8,983 nt of DNA from a bacterium (GTDB lineage Bacteria > ARS69), in contig JALGZO010000366.1 of NCBI GenBank assembly GCA_025774865.1, positions 1-8,983 of the forward strand, in the 5' to 3' direction. The notes below the pieces were generated by a model. The model ran no database searches and was not told where the DNA came from. It was given only the letters and a program-made list of their open reading frames with translations. How positions within the stretch are numbered: position 1 is the stretch's first letter; each line of letters begins with the position of its first letter. The position numbers and the translations under genes are program-made. Positions 6,901 to 8,983 of this stretch are shown here, one piece after another.

Positions 6901-8983
6901 CGTGGGGCCGGCGCCTCCGGTCAGACCGATCCTGGCGATCCCTCCGTTCGCCGTTCCGACGTACACACTCTTCGATCGCTCGTCGACGTGAAGTCCCGTG
7001 ATCGACTGGTCGGGTAGCGGGCAACCCGCGAGCTGATCGAACCACGTCCAGGTCACTTGATCCCTGGACACCCGCACGAGTCCCGAGCTCTCGGTTCCGA
7101 TCCAGATGCTCTCGTCCCAGTCCAGCTTGGAGACGCGATACGGCAAGGGATTGCGGCCGCCCAACTGGCTCGAGGTGGGCTCGACCAGGTCCCAGTCCGT
7201 GAACCGGACGTTGGTGTTGTCGATCTGCCCGACGACCAGGCCCTTCCCTCCCGCCAGCCAGATCTGATCCGAAGAGTCGATCGAAACCGCGAGGACCTCG
7301 CCGATGTCCTCGATCTCGTTCGCGACGTTGAACTCCGTGTACTCGTCGTCGGATTGGTCCGCGATCGTCCCGTTCGTGTCTATGACGTAGACCTTGCCGA
7401 TGATCGGCCCTTCACTGAACGTCGTCACCCAGACCCGATTCTGCGAGTCGAACGCCAGGTCCCGGAGCGCGGTCGTGGCGTTGGCGAAGATGATCTCGAA
7501 GGGAAAGTCCGTGATCTGGCGGCTCGGCCACTCGATGACCGAGAGCCCCGGGTCGACAGCCTGTCCGTAGCAGACCCAGAGATTGTCCCCCGCGTCGAGC
7601 CCCATCGACCAGATGTTGCGCCCCAGTGTGGCTTTGCCCCCCGATGCCGTGGGGAAGTAGGCCTCCATCGAATCGGGCGGCAGGTAACGGTTCAGGCCAC
7701 CGAATTGCGCGCTGACGCGCGACCCGAACCAGATCGAACCGTCCGGCCAGACCTCGACTTCCGTCACGTTCTCGTGGAGCACGTCGGGCGGCGTCAGGGC
7801 GCTCCAGTCGGTCCCGTCGAACAGGCCGACGCCGGCGGACCTCGCGGCGCCGGTCTGATCCCCCGTGCCGAAGTAGAGAATGCCGTCTTGATCGATGTCC
7901 AGGTCCGCAACGCGCGGCCAGTGAGGCCCGAGCGGAGGCGGACAGATCCAGTCCAGGCCATCGCGTACCGAGAACGAGCGCACCCGGGTCCCCAGCACGA
8001 TCTTGCCGTCATCGCTGACCCCGACCTCCCGGGGAGCGTAGAGCGTGTCCCCGGCGCAGTCCGAACGCGGTATCCGCAGAGTGGACGGTTGCGTGAGGTC
8101 GATCTCGTAGAGATCCCGGTCGAAGTCCGGGGACGGGGTCTCCGCGAGCACGTACAGCCGATCGCCGGTCCCGTAGAGATCCAGGATGTTCTGGCCGGAG
8201 AACTGCGCGATCGTATCCAGCACCGCTCCGTTCCACGCGTGGAGCCCGCCCCCGGTCCCGATCCACAGGACGTCGGGGCCGGGTTGACCGAGCGCGGGGG
8301 CGCGTACGAGCTTCTTGACGTTGTCGCTGACGAGGCCGCCGTCGGTTCGGCTGAGGACCTGGTCGAGCATGCCCGTGCCGTCGTCGCGCCGCCATAGACC
8401 TTGCCCGGCGGTGCCGATCCAAACCCCGCCGCTCTCGGTCAGGAGCTCCTGGCTCTTGGCCAGCGTGTTCGCGAATCCTTCGCGCTCGAAGACCCAGCGG
8501 TCCCCGTCGCGCCCGATCCGGACGATGACGAACCCACCCCCCTCGGGCAGACCCGTCGAGGGGGCGTAGCTGTCAGCCCCTGAAATCACGACCCGGTCGC
8601 AGGTCATGCTGCGTCCCTCGATGATGCAAGTCTCGGTCTGGCCGAGCGCGGCGGCGGCGATCACCTTGTCGCTGTAAAGCAGATCATCGAACGAGAAGAG
8701 ATTCCCGATGTGCCTCCCCTGACTGTCGAAGACCGACACTCCATCTTCGCGCGTCCCGACCCACACGTTGCCGAAGGCGTCGATCGTGAGACAGGTGAGG
8801 GTGGTCGACACGAGCCCCTCGGCGTCCGAGATCTTGGACTGGGCGGGTTTCGGGTTCCGGATGGTCGAAAGATCGATGCGGATCACACCGCCGATCGCCG
8901 CGATCCAGGCCTCCTGCCCTCGGACGGCCACGTCGACGATCTCTCCGGTCGCCGCGTACAACGTCCAGTCGTCCGAGGCACAT
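6589..8983 (-). CDS. Exported beta-propeller protein with FlgD/Por-type C-terminal domain (5' end outside window)
   Basis: The frame is open to the right edge (797 residues visible), so the true N-terminus and any signal peptide are missing. The visible part is built of repeated blades ending in W-[IVL]-G-T-like strands, including VWVGT, VWIGT, VLWIGT, ILYFGT, SIWFGS, NLWVCY, RVWVTT, QIWLAG, SIWIGT and SVYVGT. The first block, with GLVSTTLTCLTIDAFGNVWVGT, matches the two-component regulator propeller repeat (Reg_prop) pattern. The last 103 residues (6900-6589) form a separate domain: AYPNPW, a TFEGIPPDETTEIRIYSAAGE strand pair, TWNGTNARD, SGVYLVVAKS and a terminal GKVAVIR strand. This is the FlgD-Ig/Por secretion-type sorting domain seen at the C-terminus of exported proteins in FCB-type bacteria. 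There is no kinase domain, so this is probably a surface or secreted binding protein rather than a sensor kinase. Its stop overlaps the amidohydrolase start. The ligand is unknown. Confidence 0.85.
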   Translation of the reverse strand, partial: CASDDWTLYAATGEIVDVAVRGQEAWIAAIGGVIRIDLSTIRNPKPAQSKISDAEGLVSTTLTCLTIDAFGNVWVGTREDGVSVFDSQGRHIGNLFSFDDLLYSDKVIAAAALGQTETCIIEGRSMTCDRVVISGADSYAPSTGLPEGGGFVIVRIGRDGDRWVFEREGFANTLAKSQELLTESGGVWIGTAGQGLWRRDDGTGMLDQVLSRTDGGLVSDNVKKLVRAPALGQPGPDVLWIGTGGGLHAWNGAVLDTIAQFSGQNILDLYGTGDRLYVLAETPSPDFDRDLYEIDLTQPSTLRIPRSDCAGDTLYAPREVGVSDDGKIVLGTRVRSFSVRDGLDWICPPPLGPHWPRVADLDIDQDGILYFGTGDQTGAARSAGVGLFDGTDWSALTPPDVLHENVTEVEVWPDGSIWFGSRVSAQFGGLNRYLPPDSMEAYFPTASGGKATLGRNIWSMGLDAGDNLWVCYGQAVDPGLSVIEWPSRQITDFPFEIIFANATTALRDLAFDSQNRVWVTTFSEGPIIGKVYVIDTNGTIADQSDDEYTEFNVANEIEDIGEVLAVSIDSSDQIWLAGGKGLVVGQIDNTNVRFTDWDLVEPTSSQLGGRNPLPYRVSKLDWDESIWIGTESSGLVRVSRDQVTWTWFDQLAGCPLPDQSITGLHVDERSKSVYVGTANGGIARIGLTGGAGPTESTLEAYPNPWALEYAGDDPKLLNQRASIVTFEGIPPDETTEIRIYSAAGELVHEKVIPGPDPKTWNGTNARDALVESGVYLVVAKSSDGTRGKYEGKVAVIR

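Larger units (their letters stand above)
844..8983 (-). other. Six-gene translationally coupled operon (surface protein, amidohydrolase, glycan assembly)
   Basis: Six consecutive minus-strand genes have junctions ATGA (6589-6592), a 13-base gap (5818-5830), GTGA (4699-4702), GTGA (3233-3236) and ATGA (2277-2280). No terminator-like hairpin with a T-tract or promoter-sized gap was seen between them. The order is propeller, amidohydrolase, GT4, flippase, GT2, GT-C. The operon's promoter must lie upstream, beyond the right edge, unless there are internal promoters that were not recognised. Confidence 0.75.

Noticed and set aside
6589-8961. Propeller gene starting at a TTG at 8961
   Set aside because: The same frame stays open to the right edge and the upstream residues (SDDWTLY) continue the propeller pattern, so the true start is outside the window.

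Overview
This is a GC-rich bacterial stretch in which every supportable gene lies on the minus strand, so it reads right to left. The tight gene packing, frequent GTG starts, surface-glycan genes, and a beta-propeller protein ending in a FlgD/Por-secretion-like C-terminal domain fit a GC-rich member of the FCB superphylum or a neighbouring candidate phylum (for example an Eisenbacteria-like lineage). That taxonomic guess rests on protein style only and is tentative.

Layout in transcription order: (1) a large exported beta-propeller protein whose N-terminus lies beyond the right edge; (2) a small metal-dependent amidohydrolase of the ACMSD-like (Amidohydrolase_2) type; (3) a GT-B glycosyltransferase of GT4 type; (4) a Wzx-like polysaccharide flippase; (5) a GT-A family 2 glycosyltransferase; (6) a polytopic GT-C glycosyltransferase related to the TMTC/PMT group. 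Four of the five junctions are 4-base stop/start overlaps (ATGA or GTGA) and the fifth is a 13-base gap, so genes 1-6 look like one translationally coupled operon. After a 76-base gap comes (7) a putative lipoprotein that runs off the left edge. The gap carries a near-consensus sigma70 promoter (TTGACA, 17-base spacer, TATAGT) and a GGAGG ribosome binding site, so gene 7 probably forms a separate transcription unit.

Working model (inference): the two soluble glycosyltransferases build a lipid-linked glycan on the cytoplasmic face, the flippase moves it across the membrane, and the GT-C enzyme acts on the outer face with a polyprenyl-phosphate sugar donor. The coupled propeller gene could encode a surface protein that is decorated by, or anchored through, this glycan, as A-LPS does for type IX-secreted proteins. 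The amidohydrolase has no obvious place in a standard glycan pathway and is the odd member. No initiating phosphoglycosyltransferase, polymerase, ligase, secretion component, RNA gene, mobile element or CRISPR array was seen here.
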